Assembly: GCA_041987425.1 (NCBI GenBank)
Contig: JBHIWP010000125.1
Location: forward strand, 1 to 14,459
DNA length: 14,459 nucleotides
Reading direction: 5' to 3'
Origin: Leptofilum sp041987425
GTDB taxonomy: Bacteria > Chloroflexota > Anaerolineae > Promineifilales > Promineifilaceae
Shown here in pieces: positions 14,032 through 14,459 of this stretch. The notes beneath the pieces are model-generated. The model had not been told where the DNA came from and did no database searches. It saw only the letters and a program-made list of their open reading frames with translations. Made by a program: the position numbers and the translations under genes. Numbering within the stretch: the stretch's first letter is position 1; each line of letters begins with the position of its first letter.

Positions 14032-14044
14032 GTAATGCTTCCAA
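14016..14044 (-). promoter_or_regulatory. Candidate sigma-70-type promoter of the regulatory operon
   Basis: On the minus strand TTGGAA (14044-14039) and TCTAAA (14021-14016) are separated by 17 nt, each matching four of six consensus bases. It lies about 145 nt upstream of the prenyl-synthase start. The match is modest. Confidence 0.3.
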
Positions 14045-14235
14045 TGATAAATAGCTGTAATCCATCTTACTCGTTAACAAGAAGCCTTGCAAAATTAGGC
14101 TGTTGACATCAGGTAAGTCAGGCATAAATTTTAATCTGACCTGGATAGACGCTAATCAATGACCCGCATTTTACACCGAGATGCCACCAGAGTAAATCTA
14201 TTTTATGCTTTTGTTATAAATGGGAGGTCTTAAGA

Positions 14236-14244
14236 CGTAAACCA
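14236..14244. promoter_or_regulatory. Fifth CGTAAACCA half-site
   Basis: An exact CGTAAACCA, within a 13-base match GACGTAAACCACG to the reverse complement of the half-site at 9700-9708. At the expected distance of about 43 bp there is only a degenerate AAGTTTATA (14279-14287), so this may be a weaker or single site. It lies upstream of the regulatory operon. Confidence 0.45.
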
Positions 14245-14312
14245 CGAGAAGTAATTTGAGGACAAAAAATGTACCGATAAGTTTATATCAGAAAGTACAA
14301 AAACGCGCGCCA

Positions 14313-14344
14313 AATCTATTTCTAAAGACTTTTTGTTCTCCACA
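14313..14344. repeat. 32-bp direct repeat, right copy
   Basis: Matches 9385-9416 in 31 of 32 positions, same orientation. It lies 53 nt after the stop of the permease gene. As at the left copy, a similar GAG-ACAAAA arm to its left could pair with its TTTTTGTTCTC end, and a CGTAAACCA lies nearby, so the resemblance of the two regions extends beyond the 32 bases. Confidence 0.85.
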
Positions 14345-14396
14345 GAGGTGCCTCTGACGCGAGTGTCTCCTTCTAATTACGGCCGTTTCCCAGCCT

Positions 14397-14459
14397 CTAC
14401 TCATGCCGCAACGCCGCCACAGGGTCCAGGCGGGCAGCACGGGCAGCGGGATACAGGCC
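14397..14459 (-). CDS. C-terminus of an FtsX/MacB-type ABC transporter permease (5' part outside the window)
   Basis: The last 20 codons read GLYPAARAARLDPVAALRHE followed by TAG. The ending P-A-x-x-A-[AS]-x-L-[DN]-P-[IV]-x-A-L-R-x-E is the well-known C-terminal signature of FtsX-fold permeases such as MacB and LolC-like proteins, so the assignment holds despite the short length. Whether this transporter belongs to the peptide system, for export or immunity, cannot be told from here; it is on the same strand but separated by 525 bp of regulatory-looking DNA. Confidence 0.8.
   Translation of the reverse strand, partial: GLYPAARAARLDPVAALRHE

Larger units (their letters stand above)
1096..14386. 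repeat. Highly iterated palindrome ACGGCCGT, 16 dispersed copies
   Basis: Exact copies start at 1096, 1734, 2510, 4111, 4635, 5378, 6347, 6536, 6901, 8616, 8847, 9868, 10801, 11594, 13473 and 14379. Chance expectation for a given 8-mer in 14.5 kb at about 50% GC is roughly 0.2. Thirteen copies are inside genes and three in non-coding DNA. In the genes it is read in all three phases (as Thr-Ala-Val, as Gly-Arg, and as Arg-Pro), so protein sequence does not explain it. Near matches ending in C (ACGGCCGC) also occur, for example at about 3108, 8938 and 12032. Confidence 0.9.
13871..14396. other. 525-bp intergenic region upstream of the regulatory operon
   Basis: No frame here is long enough or has a ribosome site to be called a gene on either strand. 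It contains the candidate operon promoter, an inverted TAACAAGAT element, one CGTAAACCA half-site, the right copy of the 32-bp repeat and one ACGGCCGT (14379-14386). The sequence is richer in A and T than the genes. Confidence 0.6.

Noticed and set aside
14103..14130. Plus-strand TTGACA with TAAATT 16 nt later, a fair promoter match
   Set aside because: No plus-strand gene follows; it would run antisense into the permease gene. Kept only as a possible antisense start.

Overview
The window looks like chromosomal DNA of a free-living bacterium of roughly 50% GC with an accessory, peptide-natural-product character. The phylum cannot be fixed from the sequence. My guess is Chloroflexota or a similar filamentous environmental lineage, based only on the kind of genes and the composition. 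Every convincing gene is on the minus strand, so transcription runs from high to low coordinates. No rRNA, tRNA, CRISPR array or transposase is visible.

Right end (14459 to 13871): the last 20 codons of an FtsX/MacB-type ABC transporter permease, then about 525 bp of non-coding DNA with a promoter candidate and repeats.

Regulatory module (13870 to 9425): a polyprenyl-synthase-like protein, a ten-helix membrane histidine kinase, a NarL/LuxR-type response regulator and a 69-residue peptide gene with its own Shine-Dalgarno. This has the composition of the Bacillus ComQXPA quorum-sensing system (prenyl transferase, pheromone, kinase, regulator), with the peptide gene last instead of second. A 32-bp direct repeat (one mismatch) lies on each side of the module. 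Five copies of CGTAAACCA, four of them in two inverted pairs with about 41-42 bp between centres, lie in the non-coding DNA around it.

Biosynthetic module (9074 to 1, cut by the window edge): asparagine-synthetase-like lasso cyclase 1, lasso leader peptidase (B2), lasso cyclase 2, two small precursor genes, a YcaO cyclodehydratase, an E1/ThiF-like partner with an RRE-like N-terminus, a SagB-type azoline dehydrogenase, and a PqqD-like RRE protein (B1). The precursors carry the lasso leader signature Y-x2-P-x-L-x3-G-x5-T-x, followed by a core that can close a Gly1-Asp9 ring and that ends in Cys-Cys plus a glycine run. The simplest reading is one pathway that makes a lasso peptide whose C-terminal tail carries thiazoles or thiazolines. 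I know of no characterised product of that type.

Other signals: each precursor gene lies inside a pair of 28-nt inverted repeats whose differences are almost all G-U wobbles on the coding-strand RNA, which suggests a selected long-range mRNA helix. The palindrome ACGGCCGT occurs 16 times in 14.5 kb, in all three codon phases, like the HIP1 palindrome of cyanobacteria.
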